From assembly GCA_019359075.1 (NCBI GenBank), contig JAHHIB010000048.1:1-63416 (forward strand): DNA of 63,416 bases. Direction: 5' to 3'. This DNA is from Kalymmatonema hyalinum WJT4-NPBG1 (GTDB lineage Bacteria; Cyanobacteriota; Cyanobacteriia; Cyanobacteriales; Nostocaceae). Shown here one piece after another: positions 53,648 to 62,842 of the stretch. Within the stretch, counting starts at the first letter, position 1, and each line of letters opens with the position of its first letter. Both the position numbers and the translations under genes were made by a program. The notes under the pieces were generated by a model, which ran no database searches, was not told the DNA's origin, and worked only from the letters and a program-made list of their open reading frames with translations.

Positions 53648-55834
53648 TTAGCGTGGTAACTGATACACAATCACCTTTCCTTTCCAATCTTCCTCAACAA
53701 ATACCAGGTACTCTCCATTTGATCGGCGAAAAGCACGGATACCGTAGGGTATATCAATCCACCCACTTTCACCAGCCACTTCTGGACCAGGTTTTAACTT
53801 TTGTACTTGCTTTCCTGTTGCGGCGTTATAAACAGAGACCTCTGACTGTTTCACTGTTACAGAGAATACATAATCTCCCGCCACACTCATCGCTACTGTA
53901 ACCACTTCACGCTTTCCAGTAGTGTCATGAGGAACTACAGTGCGCCAACGGGGAGTGCGATTTCCTCGACTCCAGTTGTCAAAACGTACAATTTCAGACC
54001 CCACAGCTCCAGCATCATCGTCAACCGCAGGATGGTCTTTGGTAAAGCCTGATAAATACATGGTGTCTGTTTCGGGGAAATACTCAATCCGTCGCACATC
54101 CGTAAATAGGCTAGGAGTTTTATCCTTTTTCATCGAACTGTAGGAGTAAATGGGGTTGCCCTTAGCATCTAGTCCCTCTAAAGGAAAATGCCGGATACCT
54201 TCTTGAGTTCGCAAAGTTTTCCATAAATCGCCTTTGCTATCTACCCACCATCCCCCAAGATAGGGATAATCATCTGTATCTCTGATGTTATACTCACCCT
54301 TATCAAAGGCACCGTTGCCGTTGCTATCCCGCCAGATCCAATCCTTTTGTTCCTGCGGTTGATTCGGCGGCCAACTTCCAACTTTACCATCCTTGAGCAC
54401 TGTGCCAAAAAACATTGCAGATGGTATAGCAACTTTACCGTCCGTGGTTGGATTGAAACGATAAATTTGCATAAAGCTTTGATACATATCTATGAGATAC
54501 ATGAAGGGTTTCCCCTGGATGCGCCGGAAGAAGACTGAAGTCGGCGATGTATGCAAGCGTGGATCTTGAGGGTATTTAAAAGGATTTAGAGTGTACGCCT
54601 TGTAATTCCATTGCTTACCAGCTGCTTTTTTGTAATCCATGTGGAAGTATTCGTGCTTAGTGTATACGTCCACCCCATCACTTTGAGGATCTGTATCAGC
54701 GTTATCCACAAAATGCAAACCCAGTAACCGCCACTGCAGCTTTCCTGATGGCGAAAACTTTCTTAAGTCGGTTCCTGCATTATTAAAACCATTACTATTT
54801 ACATAGATATTACCTGCTGCATCTGTACCCACGCCGGTAAGACCGTAAAATTTCAAATCTCCAACTTCACCAGGAACACCTGTAAAAATACCACGCTCAA
54901 TACCGAATGTTCCCACCGGTTTCGGTTTGCCTGCAATGTTGTAAATCAAGACTTGCTGACGAGGTCCATTTTCTGTTACTAAAAGTCTGCCTTGATTATC
55001 GATCGCGATCGCACTCGGGTCAACAACATCTGCAATCACCTTAGGCAGACGCTTACCTTCTGCTGAATAATGCAAAATCTGAGGAGGAGTACTGCCATTT
55101 TTGCCTTGTATTATCCATAGATTTCCCTGTTTATCAATTGTTATCTGCCTTGGGTTGGGAACAGAAAAATTGCGTACTTCCCTCATTGTGTCGGTGTTGT
55201 AGACGGAAATACGGTTTGCTTTAGCAATACTCACATACAACTGATTTCCTACAGTTGCTAATCCCGTAACTGGGTTTTTTGTGCTGACAATCAACATACT
55301 TTGGTCATAGCCACGCCCTCCAGCAAAACGCGCAGCCTTTCCAGACAAAGTATAGCGTCTTACACAGTACCAAGATGTTCCTTCTGGTGGGTAATCCTCT
55401 TTTATCTTGCCCATTGATCCCTGGAACATAGCAAGATAAATGTACTTACTATTTGCTGTTATGGCTTTGCCACCCATACGGCTCCAACCATGAAGCTCAA
55501 AGTCAGGACCAACAACATCACCGTTTTTATATATTCCTGCTTCTCTTCCTGCTTCATCCCAAGTGCTGTTGGTGTAGACCGTACCATCAGGACCAACATA
55601 CATTCCCTCTACATAATTCTGCACCCATTTGCTACCACCACCATAAGTATTACCTATCCAAGATGTTGTGTAGGCGTTTGTGGCAGGTGCAGATCTCATA
55701 GCAAAGTAGAATGCAATAGTTATTACAGCAATTATAACGAGGACAAATTTTGCAGTTTTTCCTCGTCGTAAATGACCATTATTTCGTTGCTTTTCGTAGA
55801 ACTTAGCCAACTTGGAAATTAATCTATTTTTCAT
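53648..55834 (-). CDS. Membrane-anchored NHL/propeller-repeat protein with an EF-hand-like loop
   Basis: A 728-residue protein. One membrane helix at about residues 29-46 (KFVLVIIAVITIAFYFAM) follows a basic start, so the rest should lie outside the plasma membrane. The body is made of propeller blades with NHL/SMP-30-type strands: ITIDKQGNLWIIQG, IAIDNQGRLLVTENG, VGTDAAGNIYVNSNGF and VAMSVAGDYVFSVTVK. Near residue 505 is a calcium-binding EF-hand/dockerin-like loop, DSNGNGAFDKGEY. It has no clear catalytic motif. It may bind or process polysaccharide in the periplasm or envelope. ATG at 55834. It stands alone, 2 kb from the glycosyltransferase genes. Confidence 0.72.
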   Translation of the reverse strand: MKNRLISKLAKFYEKQRNNGHLRRGKTAKFVLVIIAVITIAFYFAMRSAPATNAYTTSWIGNTYGGGSKWVQNYVEGMYVGPDGTVYTNSTWDEAGREAGIYKNGDVVGPDFELHGWSRMGGKAITANSKYIYLAMFQGSMGKIKEDYPPEGTSWYCVRRYTLSGKAARFAGGRGYDQSMLIVSTKNPVTGLATVGNQLYVSIAKANRISVYNTDTMREVRNFSVPNPRQITIDKQGNLWIIQGKNGSTPPQILHYSAEGKRLPKVIADVVDPSAIAIDNQGRLLVTENGPRQQVLIYNIAGKPKPVGTFGIERGIFTGVPGEVGDLKFYGLTGVGTDAAGNIYVNSNGFNNAGTDLRKFSPSGKLQWRLLGLHFVDNADTDPQSDGVDVYTKHEYFHMDYKKAAGKQWNYKAYTLNPFKYPQDPRLHTSPTSVFFRRIQGKPFMYLIDMYQSFMQIYRFNPTTDGKVAIPSAMFFGTVLKDGKVGSWPPNQPQEQKDWIWRDSNGNGAFDKGEYNIRDTDDYPYLGGWWVDSKGDLWKTLRTQEGIRHFPLEGLDAKGNPIYSYSSMKKDKTPSLFTDVRRIEYFPETDTMYLSGFTKDHPAVDDDAGAVGSEIVRFDNWSRGNRTPRWRTVVPHDTTGKREVVTVAMSVAGDYVFSVTVKQSEVSVYNAATGKQVQKLKPGPEVAGESGWIDIPYGIRAFRRSNGEYLVFVEEDWKGKVIVYQLPR

Positions 55835-56640
55835 AAAGTGACAAAATTGTTGATTGCTTCTCCAACCTCATTTTTAATGAGAAAAACTATTTCATTCAAA
55901 TTCTTTACTTAATCTTGATATAAGAGGATGTTTTAGAAGTATCAAATATTTTACTTGTTCCCCCCTTTGCCTCCAACCCCAGACGGGAATTTAGGGGGGA
56001 GCATCGATAAATTTTGGTACAATACCACACTTTACAAACATCCTCTAAGACAGTAGAGTATAGCTATCTTAAAAATTAGAGTATTTTTGTACTACGAAAT
56101 GGAAACTCTAGATAGAAATAATTAAAATTCCCACTTATGGTTCATAATAATCATTGAAAAGTTTTACAGTAACATGGAAAAATTAAATTATATCTTATCT
56201 CTCTGTTAATGTCAGTCTTCAATGTTTGTTTTCATCAAAAAGCAACTTTTTCAAATAATTCTGATTAATTCTACTCAAATCATTTGTTTTACTGAAAGCT
56301 CTGTTAAAACATCTTTTATATGTTGAAATATCATATACAAGCTACAATTTCCGAGTTTTATCTATATTTTTACAAAAACTTTATCAGAAGAACACTAAGA
56401 TTTTACTTTTACACAGTTACTTTTGGTAACACATATTCTAGATTAGATTTGCAACCTATCTTTTAGATAAAAAGTAAAAATTCATACGGAATAACCTTTG
56501 TCCAAGTATTTTTTTATTTCATCAGCATTCCTAAACTACGGAAGATTGATCGTTTATAGTTGAAGGAAATTATAGCTAATAGTCACACTTAACACTCAGC
56601 GGTGTCGAGGAGTCTTTCATTAGACTTCTTGCACTCATTC
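55835..56640. other. AT-rich intergenic region with a 124-bp inverted-repeat element
   Basis: No gene is seen. At 55923-56046 an element has 11-base arms AGAGGATGTTT and AAACATCCTCT, with GTTCCCCCCTTTGCC and TTAGGGGGGAG inside as a second inverted pair. The rest is AT-rich and may contain the promoter of the propeller gene on the minus strand. Confidence 0.5.
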
Positions 56641-57240
56641 GTTTTCTTTGTGTTCTTCTTTGCGACGCCCTATGCCTGCGGCACGCGGCTTGGGCGTTAG
56701 CGTAAGTCCTGCGGTGCGGACAGGCTGCGCCAACGCGCAGCGTGCGCCCTTGGCGCTCAGCTCCTCTGGAGCGCGAAGCTCTCCCGAAGGGAGCAAGAGG
56801 CCCGGGTATCTCCTGCGGAGAGCGCCTTCGCCCTTACGCCAGTTCCCAGGGCGCGGGAAACCCGCCTATGGCACTTCGTGCGACGCTAACGCTAACGCTA
56901 ACAGGACTGGACTCACAAGTCGCCTAGGCGCGGGAAAGCCCTAGTGGGAACGGCCACGCCTTACGGCTATCGGGTATCTCCTGTGGAGAGCGCCTTCGCG
57001 CTTACGCCAGTCGCCTAGGCGCAAGAAACAAGGACTGCAGCGCGCTTACTCACCGTCATTCGCACCGCAGTTTCTCCCGGAGGGAAACCGTTCGGCTGAG
57101 CGCTCACGGCGAAGCCAACGCCAGTCGCCTGACGCCACTTTCCAAGGGCGGGGGGAACCCCCGCACGGAACTGGCACATGAGGGAAACAAGGACTGCAGC
57201 GCTGGCTCACCACGGCGCTGCCTCGCCTCTGCGCGAGACA
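56641..57240. repeat. Mosaic of GC-rich short interspersed repeats
   Basis: About 600 bases of GC-rich sequence inside AT-rich flanks. The modules recur: CGGGTATCTCCTG plus GAGAGCGCCTTCGC at about 56815-56840 and 56970-57000; CAGTCGCCTAGGCGC-type units; CAAGGACTGCAGCGC twice (57029 and 57188); three CGCTAA hexamers in a row at 56883-56902; and GGAGGGAAACCG-type palindromes. The open frames across it are chance products of the GC content. Confidence 0.8.
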
Positions 57241-57696
57241 AAATAATATTTATGCAAGAGGTGTATTCCAAGGTAAATAGCAGGGGTTTTCCCGACGCCA
57301 TTAAAAAAAACCTTTACAAAACCTTTCTGTACAACAGCGTTCTTAGCAGCAAAGTACTTTTTCGGTGATAGCTTCTAAGTGTAAAAAATATTTTTGTGTA
57401 CTTACAAGTTTATACTGACCTTACAAATTGCCCTTCAAATATTTTGTTTTAAAAAATGTGTAATTAAGTATTTTATAAAAATACCAAACTTAGATCTTCA
57501 TATCATAATTTATTTACCTTTGGATAGAAGATGATTATAAATATCTATATATAGTTATAGTAAAAAGTTCTGATTATATATTCATTAGCAGAATATATCT
57601 ATTGTCGGCATCAATAATCGTGCAGAAATCAAAAAAAGGCGTTAAAAAGTAAGTTACAACGAGACACACAGACAAGCATTACTTGGAGAAACATAA
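57241..57696. promoter_or_regulatory. AT-rich leader before the GT4 gene
   Basis: 456 bases, strongly AT-rich, with no gene. The promoter of the following glycosyltransferase genes is presumably here. GGAG at about 57683 lies before ATG 57697. Confidence 0.35.
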
Positions 57697-58866
57697 ATGG
57701 AAGAGAACACAAAAAATGCTGCTTCAAAATCTGCATCTATTCTCTGTTTGGGACTAGGCTGGTTTCCTAAAACCCCTGGAGGATTAGAACGGTATATCTA
57801 TGAACTGACGCAGAATTTGGCAGCAAATCAAGACCAAGTTGAATTATGTGGAGTTGGTTTACCAGAAGCTGAACCAAATTTGCCGATAAAACTGACTAAC
57901 TTGGCATCGCCAGATAGTGCCATTTGGAAACGGTTGTGGAGCATCCGCACTAACTTTCAGAAAACAAGAGGTGCCAAACCTGATGCCATTAATTTACATT
58001 TTGCATTATACAGCTTTCCAATTTTGGATCTTTTGCCAAAAGGAGTGCCTATTACCTTTAACTTTCATGGTCCTTGGGCATATGAAAGTCAAGAGGAAGT
58101 CGTTGAGAGGAAACTAAGTGTTTGGCTCAAAGCTAAGCTGATAGAACAAAGAACATATAATCGCTGCGATCGCTTGATTGTTCTGAGCAAAGCATTCGGT
58201 AATATATTGCATGAACAATATCAGGTTCCTTGGAACAAAATTCACATAATTCCAGGTGGAGTTGATATTACTCAGTTTCAACCTAATCTATCACTTCACG
58301 AGGCTCGCGCAAAGCTAGATTGGCCCCAAGACCGCCCAATTTTATTCACGGCGCGCCGTTTGGTGAATCGAGTGGGAGTTGACAAATTGTTGTCAGCTTT
58401 GGCTATCATTAAACCGAGGATTCCGGATGTTTTGCTGGCGATCGCAGGACGTGGACCACAACAAGCTACACTACAACAGCAGGCAACTGAGTTAGGACTC
58501 AGTAATCATGTTAAATTTTTAGGGTTCCTACCAGACGATTTGTTACCTGTTGCTTACCAAGCGGCTGACTTGAGTGTGATGCCCAGTCAGTCTTTTGAAG
58601 GATTTGGATTGGCAATAGTAGAATCCTTAGCTTGCGGTACTCCTGTTGTGTGTACTCCCGTTGGAGGAATGCCAGAAATTTTAGAACCATTTTCACCGGA
58701 TTTAATTACCTCCTCTATAGAAGTCCCAGCCATTGCAGAAAAATTAGAACAGGTGCTCCTGGGAAAAGTTCCAGTACCTACACAACAAGCTTGTCGTCAG
58801 TATGCTGTCGCAAACTTCGATTGGAACAAAATAGCGCAGGATGTACGGAGTGTTTTATTTGCCTAA
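57697..58866 (+). CDS. GT4-family glycosyltransferase
   Basis: A 389-residue GT-B enzyme. SILCLGLGWFPKTPGGLERY is the acceptor-domain start typical of the family, HIIPGGVDITQFQPN lies at the domain hinge, and ILFTARRLVNRVGVDKLLSA plus EGFGLAIVESLACGTPVVCT (full E-x7-E) form the donor site. It likely uses a UDP- or GDP-hexose. It is followed by a decayed GT2 gene and another GT4, all on the plus strand. Confidence 0.93.
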   Translation: MEENTKNAASKSASILCLGLGWFPKTPGGLERYIYELTQNLAANQDQVELCGVGLPEAEPNLPIKLTNLASPDSAIWKRLWSIRTNFQKTRGAKPDAINLHFALYSFPILDLLPKGVPITFNFHGPWAYESQEEVVERKLSVWLKAKLIEQRTYNRCDRLIVLSKAFGNILHEQYQVPWNKIHIIPGGVDITQFQPNLSLHEARAKLDWPQDRPILFTARRLVNRVGVDKLLSALAIIKPRIPDVLLAIAGRGPQQATLQQQATELGLSNHVKFLGFLPDDLLPVAYQAADLSVMPSQSFEGFGLAIVESLACGTPVVCTPVGGMPEILEPFSPDLITSSIEVPAIAEKLEQVLLGKVPVPTQQACRQYAVANFDWNKIAQDVRSVLFA

Positions 58867-58899
58867 CTATAATATTGTTGTAATGCTGGTTTAGCAGCC

Positions 58900-59500
58900 A
58901 TGAAGTTAAGTGTGATTGTTCCCTCTTTTAATGCAGCCGATACAATCTCCCGGCAACTGGAAGCACTGGCAAACCAGCAGTGGAACCAGCCTTGGGAGGT
59001 GATTGTTGCGGACAATGGTTCTGGTGATGAAACAGTGGCGATACGCAAAGCGTCAAGCCTCCGGCTTATCGCCCAAAATTATAGTAAAAAAATACTATTA
59101 TTTCGCGTTATCGATGCGTCTGATAAGAAAGGAGGGGCTCACGCCCGTAATCTTGGTGCAAGTGTTGCCAAAGGCGAAGCCTTGGCTTTTTGCGACGCCG
59201 ACGACGAAGTTGCACCTGGTTGGGTAGCAGCAATGGGTGAGGCGCTCTCTAAGTATGACTTTGTTGCTGGTCGCAATCAACACTGGAAACTAAATGAACC
59301 TTGGTTGGTCAAAAGCTACAGAGTTGAAAACGGTGATGGAATTGCTGGCGCTCCCCAGTTCAAGAAGAAAGAACTTGTGTTTGGATGTTTTGCGTTTGAA
59401 AATCCGTGACAAAGCAAGCTTAGCTGGAGGCTTAAGACATCTGGCATGGCATATCGGTCAAATCCAGGGTTGTATTAAATACAGATATTTCCCTGTCTAA
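58900..59500 (+). pseudogene. GT2 glycosyltransferase gene with internal deletion and frameshift
   Basis: The first frame reads KLSVIVPSFNAADTISRQLE, then ALAFCDADDEVAPGWVAAMG and KLNEPWLVK, as in GT2 enzymes, and stops at 59407-59409. The next frame (+1) then reads LRLKIRDKASLAGGLRHLAW and GQIQGCIKYRYFPV, the C-terminus of the same family. About 100 or more residues between them are missing (the usual LPHAGG and GGFDE region), so the gene has lost its acceptor half and is not expected to work. Confidence 0.85.
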
Positions 59501-59512
59501 TTCCTGTTTCGT

Positions 59513-59549
59513 AATTCGTAATTGAAATTTTCATTCCGAATTACGAATT
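59513..59549. repeat. Dispersed AATTCGTAATT inverted repeat
   Basis: Perfect 11-base arms AATTCGTAATT (59513-59523) and AATTACGAATT (59539-59549). This is the clearest copy of the family seen at 2923, 11320 and 50466. Confidence 0.8.
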
Positions 59550-59597
59550 CTTGTAGCACTTAAACTTAGTATAAATTATTATCCGATCTTAAGCCCT

Positions 59598-60734
59598 ATG
59601 AAAATTTTCTTCCTAGACCAAAGCGGTAAACCAGGCGGGGCTGAACTATGTTTAATAGATATCGCCAAACCTTATAAAGATAGGTCTTTAGTGGGATTAT
59701 TTGCTGAAGGTTCTTTTAGAAATTTACTACAACAGAATCACATTCCCGTTCAAGTTCTCACCACTCAAGCAATAGAAGTTCGCAAAGAAAGCAGCTTGGT
59801 ACAAGGATTAGGCAGTTTAGGTCAACTTATACCTTTAATTGCCAAAGTTGTCCAACAAGCAAGAGAATTCGATTTAATTTACGCCAACACGCAAAAAGCA
59901 TTAGTTGTTGGCGCACTGGCGAGTTTTTTCAGCCGTCGTCCTTTGGTCTATCATTTGCATGATATTCTTTCCCCAGAACACTTTAGCCAAACCAACCGTT
60001 CGATTGCCGTAACTTGCGCCAATCGTTTTGCATCATTAGTCATTGCCAATTCTCAAGCAAGTCAAGCAGCCTTTGTAGCAGCGGGAGGACGCCCAGACAT
60101 CACGAAAGTGGTTTACAACGGCTTTGATAAGAAAAATTATCAAAGCCAAGAGTCCGATGTCAGGCAAATCAGACAACAGCTAGGGATAGACGGACAATTT
60201 GTTGTCGGACACTTTAGCCGTCTCGCACCTTGGAAAGGACAGCACATACTCATAGAAGCACTGGCAAAATCTCCTCAAGAAGTCACAGCAATCTTAGTTG
60301 GTGATGCGCTTTTTGGAGAACAAGAATATGTCCAGCGTTTACATCAACAAGTAACAGCCCTGGGACTGGAAAATCGAGTCAAATTTTTAGGGTTTCGTTC
60401 AGATATTCCATTGCTGATGTCAGCTTGTGACTTAGTTGCACATACCTCAACTGCTCCAGAGCCGTTTGGTAGGGTAATTGTAGAGGGTATGCTTTGCGGA
60501 ACACCTGTGGTTGCGGCGAAAGCTGGCGGTGCGATCGAATTAGTAGAACATGGTGTCAATGGTTTTTTAGTGACACCAGCAAAGCCTGATGAATTGGCGC
60601 AAGTGATTACCACCTGTCTCAAAGAACCAGAAAAGACGGCAACTATAGCTGAGAATGCACAGGCGATCGCCCGCCAGCGTTTTGATGTCACAGCTATTAA
60701 TCAGCAAATTGCTGAACTCTTAGACAAGCTATGA
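59598..60734 (+). CDS. GT4-family glycosyltransferase
   Basis: A 378-residue GT-B enzyme. KIFFLDQSGKPGGAELCLID begins the acceptor domain and VYHLHDILSPEHFSQTNRS follows. The donor domain has VVGHFSRLAPWKGQHILIEA, FLGFRSDIPLLMSACDLVAH and EPFGRVIVEGMLCGTPVVAA with the complete E-x7-E. ATG at 59598. It ends the plus-strand glycosyltransferase run. Confidence 0.93.
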   Translation: MKIFFLDQSGKPGGAELCLIDIAKPYKDRSLVGLFAEGSFRNLLQQNHIPVQVLTTQAIEVRKESSLVQGLGSLGQLIPLIAKVVQQAREFDLIYANTQKALVVGALASFFSRRPLVYHLHDILSPEHFSQTNRSIAVTCANRFASLVIANSQASQAAFVAAGGRPDITKVVYNGFDKKNYQSQESDVRQIRQQLGIDGQFVVGHFSRLAPWKGQHILIEALAKSPQEVTAILVGDALFGEQEYVQRLHQQVTALGLENRVKFLGFRSDIPLLMSACDLVAHTSTAPEPFGRVIVEGMLCGTPVVAAKAGGAIELVEHGVNGFLVTPAKPDELAQVITTCLKEPEKTATIAENAQAIARQRFDVTAINQQIAELLDKL

Positions 60735-60817
60735 CTTTGTTTGTAGTAAGGACTTTAGTCCTTGCTTTGGTGGAAGAGGACGCGCATTCCTCACTACGAA
60801 ATATAAAATGTGTCTAC

Positions 60818-60929
60818 TGAGATCTTGCAATTGCAACAGTGAGGAGGCTCAGCCTCCAAACCCTCGTTACCAGGTTCAACCTGGTAACGAGATATTAGAG
60901 CCTCTGGCTCTTGTTGGGTGCAAGATCTG
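60818..60929. mobile_element. MITE-like element with TGTCTAC flanking repeats
   Basis: AGATCTTGCA (60820-60829) and TGCAAGATCT (60919-60928) are terminal inverted repeats, and TGTCTAC stands just outside on both sides (60811-60817 and 60930-60936), like a seven-base target duplication. Inside is a perfect stem CTCGTTACCAGGTT/AACCTGGTAACGAG (60863-60891) and smaller GGAGGCT/AGCCTCC hairpins. Confidence 0.6.
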
Positions 60930-60950
60930 TGTCTACGCACTTAGCGCTGA

Positions 60951-61322
60951 TTACAAACCAACTAATTCACGCGATTCAAAATCTGTGAGTTGTTGAGCTA
61001 TTGTTAGTCTTGCTTGCAGCTTAGCGACACTAAACTGGTTACGCAGATATTCTAAATGAGCAAGAGCATTTGCCTTTTCGGTAGTTAATTGTATCAGGGT
61101 GTCCATCGCTTTTTGGTATTCTTGATTGACAAGTAGCACTTCAAAGCGACGAGCTTTGCGTTGAGCATCATTTTTCAAATCCATATCAAAGGCAGCGCTG
61201 CGATCCGCATTGCCTTCAAATCGGTTAATCTGGTACTGAACTGCCATTAACTGGGAGTCTATTTCATTTACCCTTTCGGCAGCTTGAGAAATTGCAGCTG
61301 GATAATGATTCAGTTGCATCAT
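60951..61322 (-). CDS. Small coiled-coil protein of unknown function
   Basis: A 123-residue protein predicted to be almost entirely helical and coiled-coil: AAISQAAERVNEIDSQLMAV, KARRFEVLLVNQEYQKAMDT and YLRNQFSVAKLQARLTIAQQ. No signal peptide or catalytic motif. ATG 61322 is chosen, with GAGGAAG upstream. The next gene upstream on the same strand is another small orphan protein, and the two may be co-transcribed. No function is assigned. Confidence 0.65.
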   Translation of the reverse strand: MMQLNHYPAAISQAAERVNEIDSQLMAVQYQINRFEGNADRSAAFDMDLKNDAQRKARRFEVLLVNQEYQKAMDTLIQLTTEKANALAHLEYLRNQFSVAKLQARLTIAQQLTDFESRELVGL

Positions 61323-61468
61323 CAAAATAACTTCTTCCTCTTAAAAAAATGACATATTCTAGTATGGGAGTGAGAGATGAGGGTAGAGAGCCAAGCGAGT
61401 ATTGAGGAAGTCAAAATTCTCCCTTGCCCTCCTTGTCCCCCATTTCCTCCTTGTTCTCTTGTCCTCTT

Positions 61469-61777
61469 CTACGCCACTTCCCTCAGTTGAGCAGGTTGGA
61501 TCGTCACCTCCTCAATATTTAAGGAAAGCTGTTCGGCGTGTGGTACCGCAGCTTGTTCCAACACTTGGACTTCAATATTTACACTGACTAAATAACTGCC
61601 TGTATCCGCACCAACCGCTTCGGCAACTAATTTGGCAATGTCTGGGCGTTTAGCGGTCAGTGGGTCACGTAGAATACACCGATCCCATTCATGCTTGGCA
61701 GTCGGATTGAGGCTGAGAATATAGTGCTTAATCATAGGACAAACCGTTAAACCCATATCCGGAACGCTGTCACCCAC
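61469..61777 (-). CDS. Small protein of unknown function, 88-102 residues
   Basis: A protein of 102 residues from GTG 61777, or 88 from ATG 61735 (MIKHYILSLNPTAKHEWDRC). Conserved-looking parts are RDPLTAKRPDIAKLVAEAVG and YLVSVNIEVQVLEQ. The upstream extension VGDSVPDMGLTVCPM looks coding, but no ribosome site separates the two starts. No family was recognised. It lies 146 bases upstream of the coiled-coil gene on the same strand. Confidence 0.6.
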   Translation of the reverse strand: MGDSVPDMGLTVCPMIKHYILSLNPTAKHEWDRCILRDPLTAKRPDIAKLVAEAVGADTGSYLVSVNIEVQVLEQAAVPHAEQLSLNIEEVTIQPAQLREVA

Positions 61778-61963
61778 CTGTTTTGCACTAACTTAGGCTT
61801 CGTGAACGCTATATCTATTATAGTACATATGTACCGCGTTTGGGGGATGGGGAGTGGTGAGTACAGGCGCAGGGGACTGGTCACAAATAACACTTGTATA
61901 TGATGTACCGTCACGGGTTACGGGTATCGGAGTTGATCAATATGAAGTGGGTTCATGTTGATT

Positions 61964-62235
61964 GGGACACGTCATATTCAGCACACGGTCAAGTACACCG
62001 AACTCCATAGGTGTCAACTTAAAGTGAAAACCAGTATAGAACAAGCTTTAAGAGATTGCCTCGTTCCCAGCCTGAGGCTGGGAATGCCTGTTAAGAGGCT
62101 CTGCCTGCCTTAACAGCGGCTCTGCCGCTTCAAGGGCATTTCCAGGTGGAAGCTGGAAACGAGATTTTATAAGGGTTCTAGCTTAAGTTGACACCAATGA
62201 CCGAACTCCCCCCGATCGCTTTGATGGGCTTTGGG
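61964..62235. repeat. Direct repeat copy A (interrupted by a MITE)
   Basis: GGGACACGTCATATTCAGCA, ACGGTCAAGTACACCGAACTCC and, after the insertion, CGCTTTGATGGGCTTTGGGATTA match copy B at 62711-62785 (GGAACACGTTAATATTCAGC, then CGCTTTGATAGTCTTTGAAATTA). The two copies flank the small membrane-protein gene. Confidence 0.7.
62007..62199. mobile_element. MITE of 193 bp with 13-bp inverted repeats and 10-bp target duplication
   Basis: GGTGTCAACTTAA (62010-62022) and TTAAGTTGACACC (62183-62195) are exact inverted repeats. ACCGAACTCC occurs directly outside both ends (61997-62006 and 62200-62209). The interior has three palindromes, among them TCCCAGC-CTGAG-GCTGGGA, CTTAACAGCGGCTCTGCCGC and a CTGGAAACGAG end. 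The uninterrupted second copy of the target sequence at about 62711-62785 gives the shape of the empty site. Confidence 0.75.
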
Positions 62236-62314
62236 ATTAAAGGTTTTTTCGTAATCGACTCTACTTGGGTTGTATCTAACCCACAATAGCTTTACAAATT
62301 AGAGGTAATTTGTT

Positions 62315-62671
62315 ATGAGCCACCCTGATTCATCCTTGGTTAAGCTCCGCAACCCTTATTTTCTTTCAGTTGTTGCAGGGGCTACTGGTAGTTATATCTA
62401 CAGTATGCTAGACTCTCTTAGTCTAGAGACTACAATGACTGCAGGTATCATCGGTGGTCTCAGCCTTAGTACTGCTGAACTTGTCAGTCTCCTAGGCAAG
62501 ACTTGGTGGTTGAAACTACTACTGTGGGGAACAACGATGGGAATTATTGTCACTGCTCTCATTCGTTTGCTCCTACCATCAGTTGATTTCGATCCTACGT
62601 ATGTTTTCACTCCTTCTCTCACCTACCGTCTAACTAACGACATCATGTTATTCCGTGCCAAAAAGCGCTGA
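62315..62671 (+). CDS. Small membrane protein of unknown function
   Basis: A 118-residue protein with two to three membrane helices: FLSVVAGATGSYIYSMLDSL, TAGIIGGLSLSTAELVSLLG and LKLLLWGTTMGIIVTALIRL. The C-terminus is polar and basic. GAGG at about 62301 precedes ATG 62315. No family was recognised. It is flanked by two copies of a direct repeat, so the gene could have moved or been duplicated together with them. Confidence 0.65.
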   Translation: MSHPDSSLVKLRNPYFLSVVAGATGSYIYSMLDSLSLETTMTAGIIGGLSLSTAELVSLLGKTWWLKLLLWGTTMGIIVTALIRLLLPSVDFDPTYVFTPSLTYRLTNDIMLFRAKKR

Positions 62672-62710
62672 TGCTTATCTAGAAAGAGTTTAAGCTATTT
62701 AAGATTATTT

Positions 62711-62785
62711 GGAACACGTTAATATTCAGCACACGGTCAAATACACCGAACTCGCCCCTGGTCGCTTTGATAGTCTTTGAAATTA
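62711..62785. repeat. Direct repeat copy B (uninterrupted)
   Basis: Matches copy A around 61964-62235 but lacks the 193-bp insertion: ATTCAGCACACGGTCAAATA, then ACCGAACTCGCCCCTGGTCG and CTTTGATAGTCTTTGAAATT. It is the empty-site reference for the MITE. Confidence 0.7.
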
Positions 62786-62842
62786 GGCAATTGTACTTTT
62801 TTACTGATCAACTGCTTCATTACTATCTATGGAGTTCATAGC

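Noticed and set aside
56648-57301. Open frames on both strands in the GC-rich block
   Set aside because: They are composed of repeated palindromic modules and give low-complexity Pro/Arg/Ala sequence with no homology-like motifs.
60841-60891. CRISPR-like repeats
   Set aside because: The palindromes are single hairpins of different sequence, with no regular spacer pattern.
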